A program made the position numbers and the translations under genes. Shown here in pieces: positions 16,127 through 24,074 of a stretch of 64,000 nt of DNA. Source of the stretch: Brevibacillus brevis (GTDB lineage: Bacteria > Bacillota > Bacilli > Brevibacillales > Brevibacillaceae); assembly GCF_001039275.2 (NCBI RefSeq), contig NZ_CP030117.1, positions 4,216,001 through 4,280,000 of the forward strand. Reading direction: 5' to 3'. The notes under the pieces are model-generated. The model saw only the letters and a list, made by a program, of their open reading frames with translations. It did not search any database and was not told where the DNA came from. The stretch's first letter is position 1, and each line of letters begins with the position of its first letter.

Positions 16127-16885
16127 TCACTTGCTGGTATAAATGGCCACTGCATCGCGGAGAAACTCGGCAACACCTGGCTGCTCCTTGTCATAGTAAG
16201 CGGTAAAGCGCGGGTCATCAACATACATCTGGGCCACCCCTGCGTGCGCTTCCTTACTGTAGCTGTCCCAATAAAAGCTCAGCCATTGACGGTGCAGATC
16301 AGCCGCTTTTTGCGACAATTCATGAGCAGGATCACCTGTCGAAAAAGCCTGCGCCAACGTTTCATGCAGCTCTGCGTTCAATTTCTCCAGCGCGGCATAC
16401 TGTTCTTCTGTCATGCCTTTGACCTTCTGATTCGATTTTTCGATTTGGTCATTTCCGTATTTTGCTCGAATTTCTGCCCCGTACTTATCTTCATTCTCAT
16501 CAATCATTTTTTGCTTGAAGCCTTCAAATTTTTGTTTGTCACTCATCGTTTTGGTCCCCTCTCTTTGTGCTAATGTCAAATCGACATTGGCGATTAACGC
16601 ATCCAATTGCGCTCGCCTTTCCAGGAGCTTCTCGCGGTGCTCCCGCAGTGCCCGTTCAGCATCAAAGGTTGGTGAATCCAGGATCTCCTTGATCTCCTCC
16701 AAGCTCACACCCAGCTCGCGGTAAAAAAGGATTTGCTGCAATCGATCAACCTCTTGCTGTCCGTAAATGCGATACCCTGACGAATTGATTCTCGCCGGCT
16801 TGAGAAGATCAATTTCATCGTAGTATCGGAGCGTCCGGGTGCTGACACCCGCCAGGAGTCCTAGCTTTTGCACTGTATATTCCAT
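16127..16885 (-). CDS. MerR-family regulator with TipAS-like effector domain
   Basis: A 252-residue regulator. The MerR winged helix-turn-helix occupies residues 1-70 (VQKLGLLAGVSTRTLRYYDE). A dimerisation coiled coil runs to about residue 110. A C-terminal helical TipAS-like domain (about residues 130-250) then follows, which in TipA and Mta binds antibiotics or other ligands. The start at 16885 follows AGGAGG at 7 bases; an ATG 6 bases earlier is too close to it. The gene is transcribed away from the small membrane protein at 17023, which could be its target. Confidence 0.9.
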   Translation of the reverse strand: MEYTVQKLGLLAGVSTRTLRYYDEIDLLKPARINSSGYRIYGQQEVDRLQQILFYRELGVSLEEIKEILDSPTFDAERALREHREKLLERRAQLDALIANVDLTLAQREGTKTMSDKQKFEGFKQKMIDENEDKYGAEIRAKYGNDQIEKSNQKVKGMTEEQYAALEKLNAELHETLAQAFSTGDPAHELSQKAADLHRQWLSFYWDSYSKEAHAGVAQMYVDDPRFTAYYDKEQPGVAEFLRDAVAIYTSK

Positions 16886-17022
16886 GTTCATTCCTCCTGA
16901 CAAAATGATCGTACACATTTACGGACCGTCAATGTCAAACACATTTTCACAAAAAAAATTGGCGTTACTTCATTTTCATAATTTGTTAAAATATAGAGAA
17001 AGCCATACAAGGAGGGACTGCG

Positions 17023-17193
17023 ATGCTCTATATCATCGGCTTCATTGTAGCCTTACTCGGTGCCGGGTGGGGGTTAACAGGGTTGCTTAGTCTCAAAGCG
17101 AGAGACAAACATGCCATCACCCATTACAGTGACGATGCTTATAACCAGCAAACCTTGTTCCAGATGCACAACAACCCTACCCAAGGAATGTAA
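17023..17193 (+). CDS. Small single-span membrane protein
   Basis: A 56-residue ORF. It has one N-terminal hydrophobic helix (YIIGFIVALLGAGWGLTGLL) and a polar tail ending in Gln-Gly-Met. The start is supported by AAGGAGG 7 bases upstream. A strong terminator follows the stop. I do not recognise the family. It is divergent from the MerR/TipAS regulator. Confidence 0.65.
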   Translation: MLYIIGFIVALLGAGWGLTGLLSLKARDKHAITHYSDDAYNQQTLFQMHNNPTQGM

Positions 17194-17201
17194 ACATTGA
17201 A

Positions 17202-17236
17202 AAAGGCTGCCCGCAACATGCGCATGGGCAGCCTTT
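17202..17236. terminator. Terminator between the small membrane protein gene and ppaC
   Basis: An 11-bp stem AAAGGCTGCCC/GGGCAGCCTTT is flanked by T-rich tracts on both strands. It can serve both convergent genes. Confidence 0.85.
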
Positions 17237-17244
17237 CATATTTT

Positions 17245-18180
17245 TTACAGGGCTTGGAATGTATCAGTCAATACTGGCACGATTTGCTTCTTACGGGAGA
17301 CAACGCCCTTCAGAACAGCTTTGTTGTCCACCAATGTTACTTGGTACGCTTTTTCTACTGCTTGCGTTGCGCTGCCGAGAGCGATGGCAACAGAATCGTT
17401 ATTCAAGATATCGGTTACAACGAACACGAACAAGTCCAAACCTTTTTCAGCGATGTTTGCATTCATAGCCGCTTCCAATTCGCCTTGGCGTGCAAGTACA
17501 TCATTTACATCCACTGCATTTACTTGTGCGATTTCTACCTTCGCATTGCCCATTTGGAACTCTTTTGCATCCAATGTGAGCAGTTGTGCGATTGTTTTGT
17601 CGCTCAGGTCTGCCCCCGCTTTGAGCATGTCCAGACCGTATGCTTCCAGATTGACACCTGCGATTTCAGCCAGCTCATGCGCAGCAGCTACATCTTGCTC
17701 CGTGCAAGTTGGAGATTTCAACAGCAGCGTATCCGAAATGATAGCAGAAAGCATTAAGCCCGCCATCTCTTTTGGAATGTCTACGCCGTTTTCTTTGTAC
17801 ATTTTCTTCAAAATAGTAGTCGTGCATCCAACCGGCTCGGCACGGAAGTAGAGCGGATTGCTCGTCTCAAAGTTCGCAACACGGTGATGGTCGATCACTT
17901 CTACCACTTGCACTTGTTCAATGTCATTCGCGCTTTGTTGGCGCTCGTTGTGGTCTACAAGGATGACTTCATTTACTTCATTCGCCACTGTTTCTACGAG
18001 GCGCGGCTCTTTTACTTGGAAGTAATTCAGCACAAATGCTGTTTCGCTGCTGATTACACCCAGGCGTACAGGCTCTACATTCGCGCCCAGTTTTGTTTTC
18101 AAGTCAGCGTACACAAGTGCTGAACAAATGGAATCTGTGTCTGGATTTTTATGACCGAAGATTAATTTTTTTTCCATCAT
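17245..18180 (-). CDS. ppaC: Manganese-dependent inorganic pyrophosphatase
   Basis: A 311-residue family II pyrophosphatase that hydrolyses PPi to drive biosynthesis. The DHH motifs are complete: [14 protein letters not shown] (about residues 8-21), VDHNERQQS (about 75-83), the DHH signature VIDHHRVA (about 94-101) and [10 protein letters not shown] (about 148-157). The C-terminal DHHA2 part ends with SRKKQIVP, whose Arg-Lys pair binds phosphate. The length is as expected. An AAGGAG precedes the double ATG. Confidence 0.97.
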   Translation of the reverse strand: MMEKKLIFGHKNPDTDSICSALVYADLKTKLGANVEPVRLGVISSETAFVLNYFQVKEPRLVETVANEVNEVILVDHNERQQSANDIEQVQVVEVIDHHRVANFETSNPLYFRAEPVGCTTTILKKMYKENGVDIPKEMAGLMLSAIISDTLLLKSPTCTEQDVAAAHELAEIAGVNLEAYGLDMLKAGADLSDKTIAQLLTLDAKEFQMGNAKVEIAQVNAVDVNDVLARQGELEAAMNANIAEKGLDLFVFVVTDILNNDSVAIALGSATQAVEKAYQVTLVDNKAVLKGVVSRKKQIVPVLTDTFQAL

Positions 18181-18320
18181 CCATACTCCTTAATCGTAAT
18201 TTGGCGTCAAAATTATACCATAACTTAGAGGATATGCCCAAGATACATTATAGGTTCAAACTCGATCGTTGGAAATAAGGTTTTGAAGATCATTCGGAAA
18301 AAAATGGGAGGGGAAGTGAA

Positions 18321-18975
18321 ATGAGAGTGGCTGCTTTGTATGACATTCACGGGAATGTACCTGCCCTACATGCAACATTGGCAGAACTCGAAGTTGTGAA
18401 GCCTGATCTTATTGTCATCGGAGGAGATATCGTCTCAGGCCCGATGCCCGTCTAAACACTTGAAATGCTCTTCCAACTGGATACACCTGTGCAATTCATC
18501 CGTGGTAATGGCGATCGTGAAGTCTCACTTTTGACGGCGAGGCTCTGGCCTTAGAGATGTGCTATTCTGCCACGCCATTCCCACCAATGATGAAGATATT
18601 TTCACTCCCCTTACATCGGATGCAGTCGTTGCCACTTACTTTGAGGGGACACAGCAACGAACGGTCATCTGTGGCCATACACATGTCCAATTTGAACGTC
18701 ATCTTGGCGATCCGCGTATTCTCAATGCTGGGAGTGTGGGCATGCCGTTTGCAGACAAACCAGGGGCATACTGGTTACTTCTTGATGGTGACCGCTATGA
18801 GCATCGCTTTACACCCTATGACAACGTAGAGGCTGCTGCAAAACAAATCGCTTCCACGAACTATCCGCAAGCTCAGCAATTTGCCGAAGAGAATGTCCGA
18901 AAAATACCTACAGCTCAAGAAGCGATGGAATTTTTAGAAGCCATCGCACAAAAAAACCGACCCTCTAATTCGTAA
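18321..18975 (+). pseudogene. Metallophosphoesterase pseudogene
   Basis: The first 44 codons read as a normal metallophosphoesterase start (ALYDIHGNVPALHA, then IGGDIVSGP) and then hit TAA at 18453-18455. The same frame continues after the stop to RGNGDREV and is then lost. The rest reads in another frame from VLFCHAIPTNDEDIF through ICGHTHVQFER to the C-terminus. About 35-45 residues between the GNGDRE and CHA motifs are missing. It is therefore broken by a nonsense codon, a deletion and a frameshift. A good AGGGGAAG site still precedes the ATG at 18321. Confidence 0.85.
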
Positions 18976-18983
18976 AGGGTCGG
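18957..18983 (-). terminator. Terminator of the PepSY gene
   Basis: CCGACCCT (18957-18964) pairs with AGGGTCGG (18976-18983), with a T run following on the minus strand. It overlaps the last codons of the metallophosphoesterase pseudogene. Confidence 0.75.
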
Positions 18984-19005
18984 CTGAGAAAGATAGCGGA
19001 ATCGA

Positions 19006-19602
19006 TTAATCGTCCCAGTCTACATCCAGTACAGCGCCTGTCGTAGCGGAAATCTCCAGATCTACTTCCTGTCCTTTGGCCGTTTTCACTTCCACTTCAT
19101 ACACATAGTAGTTATCGTCTTCATCCAGCTTGATGGATTTGATGTTGCCGCTCACTTTAGCCAAAGCGATTTTTTTCGCTTGCTCTACACTAATTTTCAC
19201 TTGTTGTTTGTTCCACTGATCGTCGTTGTCGTCGTCATGATCATCGTCGTCATCGTGGTCAACTGTTTGCCACACATCCCCAGTCATTGCATCGAGGTAC
19301 ACGTCAATCTCTTGATGCTTGTTTTTGATCTCTGCTTTGTATACGAGGAAACCGTCCTCTTCATCCAGCTTCCATTCGGTAATGATACCAGACTGTGTAT
19401 CCCGAACTTTTTTCAGTGCTTTTTCAGGCGTGATGCGCACGAGCTTCGCCCAGTTGTGTTTCACATCATCGTCGATTTGCAGGTACACGGTAGAAGTGTT
19501 CTTTTGCGGTACGCTGTAATATTGGTTGCTATGTGCAAAGGCTGTTACGCTGAGACTCCCTACAATCAGTGCTCCTACCATGGTCATGACTACTTTTTTC
19601 AT
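19006..19602 (-). CDS. Secreted protein with two PepSY domains
   Basis: A 198-residue exported protein. A signal peptide ends near AFA (residue 23). Two PepSY-like repeats (about residues 55-115 and 135-198) share the patterns ITPEKALKKV/ISVEQAKKIAL, KLDEEDGFLVYKAEI/KLDEDDNYYVYEVEV and LDAMTGDV/ISATTGAV. An acidic linker of Asp and His residues joins them. PepSY proteins are thought to inhibit extracellular peptidases or tune envelope processes, and the acidic linker could bind calcium. It is monocistronic. Confidence 0.85.
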   Translation of the reverse strand: MKKVVMTMVGALIVGSLSVTAFAHSNQYYSVPQKNTSTVYLQIDDDVKHNWAKLVRITPEKALKKVRDTQSGIITEWKLDEEDGFLVYKAEIKNKHQEIDVYLDAMTGDVWQTVDHDDDDDHDDDNDDQWNKQQVKISVEQAKKIALAKVSGNIKSIKLDEDDNYYVYEVEVKTAKGQEVDLEISATTGAVLDVDWDD

Positions 19603-19967
19603 ATGATCTCGCTCCTTTTTTTCACTGGTTTTGTTTGATCTCCTTTATCATAAAAAGGACAGATGAAGGGAAAAAAAGAGAGAGATTAGAAATTGATGAG
19701 AAAATAGAGGAGACCTTTCACAGAATTCATGATTGCCGGTGAGCCTCAGCGATTAACGAAAAGAGCGAGTGCTTTCTACTGGCAAAAATGATCCATTCCG
19801 GCTGTAAATCGACGCAAATGCAACATCCGCGCTTTTGCGTGCTTCCCGCTTTTATCCGTATAATGAAAGCAATCGAGAGGACAACAGCCGACTCGATGAC
19901 ATACGAAAGAGAGCGTGAATGGCAGTGTAATACATATCGTTTCTAACTACTTTCTATTTTTTCTTAC

Positions 19968-20168
19968 ATGAGAAGGAGAAACGATTTTTCCGTGGAATCA
20001 CCACTTTTGAAAAACATCTTTTTTTGAATCTATTTTCTCGTCACCATGCAAACGGTCGTCATGTCCGTTATGACCTTGGAAGTGAAAAACCCAGCACGGA
20101 TCCAATTGGCAACACAAGCAACCCAAGCTATCTCTTATGTCTATACGGAATCCGGCAATCGAAAATAA
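19968..20168 (+). pseudogene. Small membrane ORF interrupted by an in-frame TGA
   Basis: A reading frame from ATG 19968 (or GTG 19992, with AAGGAG at 19973-19978) runs 19 codons to TGA at 20025-20027. It then stays open for 46 more codons to TAA at 20166. It contains a hydrophobic stretch with FLVTMQTVVMSVM and a polar tail. A terminator hairpin follows directly. I do not recognise the family. It may be a recently disrupted small gene, or translation may start at the internal ATG 20046, giving 40 residues. Confidence 0.4.
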
Positions 20169-20172
20169 ACAA

Positions 20173-20201
20173 AAGCACTCTACTAATCTTGTAGAGTGCT
20201 T
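20173..20201 (+). terminator. Terminator of the disrupted small ORF
   Basis: AAGCACTCTAC (20173-20183) pairs perfectly with GTAGAGTGCTT (20191-20201), followed by a T-rich tract. Its presence argues that the small ORF upstream is or was a real gene. Confidence 0.75.
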
Positions 20202-20259
20202 CTTATATGTTTACGATTAACCACTCTGGTGAAAAAGCAGGGACAGCAGGATACGAAAA

Positions 20260-20349
20260 ATGGAAGTACGTCCTTACGATGCACAATGGGAAACATTGTT
20301 TAAAGACGAGGCGCTGTTGTTATGTAAAAGGGAAAGAATCTCTGAATGA
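20260..20349 (+). pseudogene. GrpB/UPF0157-family N-terminal fragment
   Basis: The 29-codon frame MEVRPYDAQWETLFKDEA matches the start of GrpB-family (UPF0157, nucleotidyltransferase-like) proteins, which normally have about 170 residues. It stops at TGA 20347, and no continuation is seen in other frames before the convergent transporter gene. I read it as a remnant. Confidence 0.55.
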
Positions 20350-20363
20350 GCAGTCGTAAATTT

Positions 20364-21365
20364 CTATTTTCCGAGATTGTTCTTGATGGCTTCCAATCCC
20401 GCGATTTCTCCCAGAAAGAACGTATCACCCGCGAGTGTATCCATCGTGTAAACATGGTTGTTTTTCACTGCTTTGATGTTTTTCCAGACAGGATGATCCT
20501 TCCAGATATGAATCAACCCTTCCGGCTCCTCTGCTTTTGCCGAACGGCGGTTCTCAGCAATAAAGATATGATCGGGAGCAAGCTCACTCAACGCCTCGAT
20601 TCCGATACGTCCCCCGATCTTGCCATCCTCGGGCAATCCTGCTATCGGTGTTAGTCCCACTTCCTCATAGTAAATCGGGAAATTTTTGGGATGCATTACT
20701 GTAAAATCCTTACCATTGGAAACGAGGAATAGCACCGTTTCTCCTTTATGCTTGTCTGCTGCTACTTTTGCTTCGTTCTTCAGCTTATCAAAATCGGCCA
20801 AAACTTGCTTCGCCTTTTCTTCTTTCCCAATAACTTCAGCTATTTTCATGAGGCGGGTGGGTGCATCCACTGAGAAATCAATGACGATGGAATCAGCCAT
20901 TTTGTTGAATTCCTCAAATCTGGAGCCTTTTCCGGTGCTTGTCATGACAATAACCTCTGGGTCCATCTCCAACAAAGTCTCCAAATTCGTTTTTCCACCC
21001 AGATCCTTCACCGTTTTACCCTCGGCATACTTCGCAAAAATTCGTGACTTACTTTTCGTCGACTCAAAACCTTCCGATACAATCGGAGCAAAATCTAGCA
21101 CGAGGAAGTAATCTGTTCCCATGATATCGACAGAGGCGACACGCTCCGGCTTTTTCTCCAGTGTGACTTCTCCCATCGCATGCTTGATGGTTCGAGGAAA
21201 GACAGGCTCCCCTGTCCCTTTTGTATCGGGTTGTGATGCTCCTGCCTCAACCGTTTGCGTTTTATTGGTAGCGTTTGTATCTGTAGTCGCCTGTCCTGCT
21301 CCGCACCCCGCCACGACAGCTGTGGCTAAGATTACGGACAGAATGCCTGATAATTTCTTTTTCAT
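20364..21365 (-). CDS. Iron-siderophore ABC transporter substrate-binding lipoprotein
   Basis: A 333-residue lipoprotein. Its signal peptide ends in VVAGC (cysteine near residue 21). After a Thr/Asn-rich linker comes a periplasmic-binding fold of the FhuD/FecB class, with FPRTIKHAMGEVTLEKKPERVASVD, KTVKDLGGKTNLETLLEMDPEVIV and IGGRIGIEALSELAPDHIFI. It captures a ferric siderophore or similar chelate outside the cell. It is the last gene of the nitroreductase-permease-permease-binding-protein transcript. The start at 21365 has AAAGGAG. Confidence 0.92.
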   Translation of the reverse strand: MKKKLSGILSVILATAVVAGCGAGQATTDTNATNKTQTVEAGASQPDTKGTGEPVFPRTIKHAMGEVTLEKKPERVASVDIMGTDYFLVLDFAPIVSEGFESTKSKSRIFAKYAEGKTVKDLGGKTNLETLLEMDPEVIVMTSTGKGSRFEEFNKMADSIVIDFSVDAPTRLMKIAEVIGKEEKAKQVLADFDKLKNEAKVAADKHKGETVLFLVSNGKDFTVMHPKNFPIYYEEVGLTPIAGLPEDGKIGGRIGIEALSELAPDHIFIAENRRSAKAEEPEGLIHIWKDHPVWKNIKAVKNNHVYTMDTLAGDTFFLGEIAGLEAIKNNLGK

Positions 21366-21408
21366 ATCGATTGAACTCCTTTTTCCTTCTCCTGATTTCA
21401 AACGTGTC

Positions 21409-22440
21409 TTACCCTTTTGTCCGGATTAACAAATACAGAAAATAAGGCCCCCCAATGAGGGAAATAACAATACCCGCTGGTACTTCTGTAGCCGGCATGA
21501 TGCTTCGCCCTAACGTATCCCCGGCCAATACGAGCAATGAACCGACGAGCGCTGTAATGGGCAGCATGTATTGATGCTGGGGTCCGACCAATCTGCGCGC
21601 GATATGCGGGCCAAGCAAGCCAATGAAGCCTATGCCTCCGCCTGTCGCTACACTCGACGCAGCCAATCCAACCGCACCCGCCATCAAGGCCAGTCGCTCC
21701 CGTTGAAGAGATACGCCCAGACTTGCTGCAATCTGTTCGTTCATACTGAGCAGGTTCAGTACATTTGCCTTCCGATACACGTACGGCAGCAGGACCACCA
21801 TCCACGGCAAAAGTGCCAGTACGAACTTCCAATTGGAACCCCACAACGATCCCATTTGCCAAGTGACGACAAACTCGAGGTTTCGCGGATTCAACTGAAG
21901 TGTCAAAATAATGCTGATGGCGCTAAGTCCCGCCCCTACTGCAATCCCTGTAAGCAAGAGACGGGTAGGAGATATGCCGTGCCCCTTCTTGTATGCAAGC
22001 ATATAGATGATGGTTGCTGTGGCAGTGGCACCGATGAGTGCGAGGAACGGCATCAAAAAAGGCGGAGCCATGTTCGTCGCTGGATAAAGAGAGACGAACA
22101 ACAATACGGCCAGTCCAGCACCTGAACTGATTCCAAGAATGCCGGGGTCAGACAGACCATTGCGAGAGATTCCTTGCAGAATCGCTCCCGATACAGCAAG
22201 CCCAGCCCCAACCATGACCGCAATTACCATCCGAGGAAGCCGTAGCTCAAACAGCACGAGATTCTGCTTTTTCGAGCCCTCTCCTAGTAACGTCTGCAAT
22301 ACCTCGAAAGGTCCAATACTGTACGGTCCCGTGTTCAAGCTCAGGACAAAACCGACAAGCAAAAGTACCGCGAAAAGAAGAATCAGTCGGACACTACGGC
22401 TTTTTCTTTTTTCGGAAAATAGATCGATGTCCACTACCAC
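21409..22440 (-). CDS. Siderophore ABC transporter permease (FecCD family)
   Basis: A 343-residue permease with about nine helices and the FecCD motifs GAGLAVSGAILQGISRNGLSDPG near residue 79 and SSVATGGGIGFIGLLGPHIAR near residue 261. It overlaps the other permease gene by 7 bases and should form a heterodimer with it. No ATPase gene lies in the operon, so an ATPase encoded elsewhere must energise it, as for many Bacillus siderophore systems. Confidence 0.92.
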   Translation of the reverse strand: MVVDIDLFSEKRKSRSVRLILLFAVLLLVGFVLSLNTGPYSIGPFEVLQTLLGEGSKKQNLVLFELRLPRMVIAVMVGAGLAVSGAILQGISRNGLSDPGILGISSGAGLAVLLFVSLYPATNMAPPFLMPFLALIGATATATIIYMLAYKKGHGISPTRLLLTGIAVGAGLSAISIILTLQLNPRNLEFVVTWQMGSLWGSNWKFVLALLPWMVVLLPYVYRKANVLNLLSMNEQIAASLGVSLQRERLALMAGAVGLAASSVATGGGIGFIGLLGPHIARRLVGPQHQYMLPITALVGSLLVLAGDTLGRSIMPATEVPAGIVISLIGGPYFLYLLIRTKG

Positions 22441-23471
22441 TCCCTCCTTTCCTTACGTGCCAGGTACAGGAAGAAAGGAACGCCGATAACGGCGATAATG
22501 GCGCCAAGCGGTGTCTCGTAGGGCATCGCTATCATTTTGGCTCCAATGTCCGCAAAAACAACCAAAACGCCTCCCATGACTGCCGAGCAAGGAATAATCC
22601 AGCGGTAATCAACCCCGACCAGAAAACGGACGATATGTGGGACGACGAGACCGACAAACCCAACACCACCAACCGTGGAGACTGAAGCACCTGCCAGCAC
22701 CATGACGACAACCGCCGCCACCCCCTTCACCAGCCTGGTCTTTTGTCCGAGTCCCGCTGCGATCTCTTCTCCCAGACTCAAAATGGTAATGGAGCGAGAA
22801 AGGATCATGGCCACAATGATTCCTCCCACAATCCAGGGCATCATGACCGACACTTGGAACCACTCCGCTGTAGAGATTCCCCCTGCTGACCAAAATGCCA
22901 GATCGTAGTTGATCTGAAAGAGGAGGGAGATCGCCTGACTAATCCCTGATAGGATTGAGCTGACGATCGCCCCCGCCAACGCGAGCCGTAAAGGTGTCAA
23001 ACCGTTTTTGGAAAAATAGGCCAGTCCATAAACAAGCCCTACCCCCAGACCCGCTCCCATAAAAGAAAAGAGAATGATAGACTCAAAAGGGAGTCCTGGT
23101 GCAAAAGCAAAAACGAGTACGAGCACGAATCCAGCTCCTGCATTAATGCCCATCAAGCCCGTATCGGCAATCGGATTTTTCGTAACCCCTTGCATGATGG
23201 CTCCCGCTACGGCAAAAGCAGCTCCTACCAGCGCTCCTGCCAAGGCACGTGGCATTCGCAGTGTTTGAATAATGACATGATGCTCGTTGCTAGAATCATA
23301 GTGAAAAATCGAGTTCCAAACAGTGGCAAACGAGATATTAGCCACTCCCGTGATAATGGATGAACCTAGCCCGAAAAGGATGGCGCAAATCCCGGCAACA
23401 ATCAACACCGTCGCCATCCACGGTCTTGTTCGAAGCGAAGCATTTTTAGTGATCGGCTGCGACTGTGACAT
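22434..23471 (-). CDS. Siderophore ABC transporter permease (FecCD family)
   Basis: A 345-residue FecCD permease with motifs GAAFAVAGAIMQGVTKNPIADTG near residue 85 and GASVSTVGGVGFVGLVVPHIVR near residue 263. The start at 23471 lies 26 bases inside the end of the nitroreductase gene and follows GAAGGGAA, so translation is coupled. It pairs with the downstream permease. Confidence 0.92.
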   Translation of the reverse strand: MSQSQPITKNASLRTRPWMATVLIVAGICAILFGLGSSIITGVANISFATVWNSIFHYDSSNEHHVIIQTLRMPRALAGALVGAAFAVAGAIMQGVTKNPIADTGLMGINAGAGFVLVLVFAFAPGLPFESIILFSFMGAGLGVGLVYGLAYFSKNGLTPLRLALAGAIVSSILSGISQAISLLFQINYDLAFWSAGGISTAEWFQVSVMMPWIVGGIIVAMILSRSITILSLGEEIAAGLGQKTRLVKGVAAVVVMVLAGASVSTVGGVGFVGLVVPHIVRFLVGVDYRWIIPCSAVMGGVLVVFADIGAKMIAMPYETPLGAIIAVIGVPFFLYLARKERREW

Positions 23472-24039
23472 TTCCCTTCTTATCCTCCAGAGCAACGTTC
23501 GAATGAATCACGGTCAGCTTGTCGTTTGCAGCCGTTCTCGCTCGAGCTTCCGGGATCATCTCCGGAAAGCCAAGCTGAAGCATTCCTACGAGTTTTTCCT
23601 CCGCACGTACCCCTACCGCTTGTAAAAATCCTGCTTGATACGTGAACGGTTCCGTTTTCCAAACGACGCCCAATCCCCGCTCCCACGCCGCTAGTTGAAA
23701 GTTTTGAATCAACGTGCAGGCTGCCGCATAGTCCTCTTCCCGTTCTCTTTGCCGAGAGTCTTCGTTGACGATAACCAAAAGATATGCCGGGACGCGTAAA
23801 AGCAATTCTGGATCTCTTTTTTTCATGGCGTTTTGAAGAATGGCATCGACGACAACCCGCTTCCCTTCTTCCATATAAAGGACGAATCGCCAAGGCTCGC
23901 GCAGTCCGTGGTTAGGTGCCCAGACAGCTACATCCAGCAACTCACGAATCAATTCCAGTGGAATCGGGTCCGGCTTGAATTTCTTAATGGTTCTGCGGTC
24001 ACGGATCGCTTGTGCAATCGGATACAATGATGACTCCAT
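23446..24039 (-). CDS. Nitroreductase-family flavoprotein
   Basis: A 197-residue FMN-dependent oxidoreductase of the nitroreductase superfamily. It opens with AIRDRRTIKKFKPDPIP and has WAPNHGLREPWRFVLY (about residues 41-56), the FMN-contacting pattern, and GMLQLGFPEMIPEARART near the end. Standing first in a Fur-regulated siderophore uptake operon, it may reduce the imported ferric chelate, but that is inference. The start at 24039 follows GGAGGGAA. Confidence 0.85.
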   Translation of the reverse strand: MESSLYPIAQAIRDRRTIKKFKPDPIPLELIRELLDVAVWAPNHGLREPWRFVLYMEEGKRVVVDAILQNAMKKRDPELLLRVPAYLLVIVNEDSRQREREEDYAAACTLIQNFQLAAWERGLGVVWKTEPFTYQAGFLQAVGVRAEEKLVGMLQLGFPEMIPEARARTAANDKLTVIHSNVALEDKKGNVTVAADH

Positions 24040-24059
24040 CTCGTTCCCTCCAACAATAG

Positions 24060-24074
24060 TGATACTCATTCTCA
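24060..24074 (-). promoter_or_regulatory. Fur box upstream of the siderophore operon
   Basis: TGATACT-C-ATTCTCA fits the 7-1-7 Fur consensus at 12 of 14 positions. A second degenerate box overlaps it to the right (TGATAATAATT on the minus strand). It lies about 20 bases upstream of the nitroreductase start, so iron repression is expected. Confidence 0.75.
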
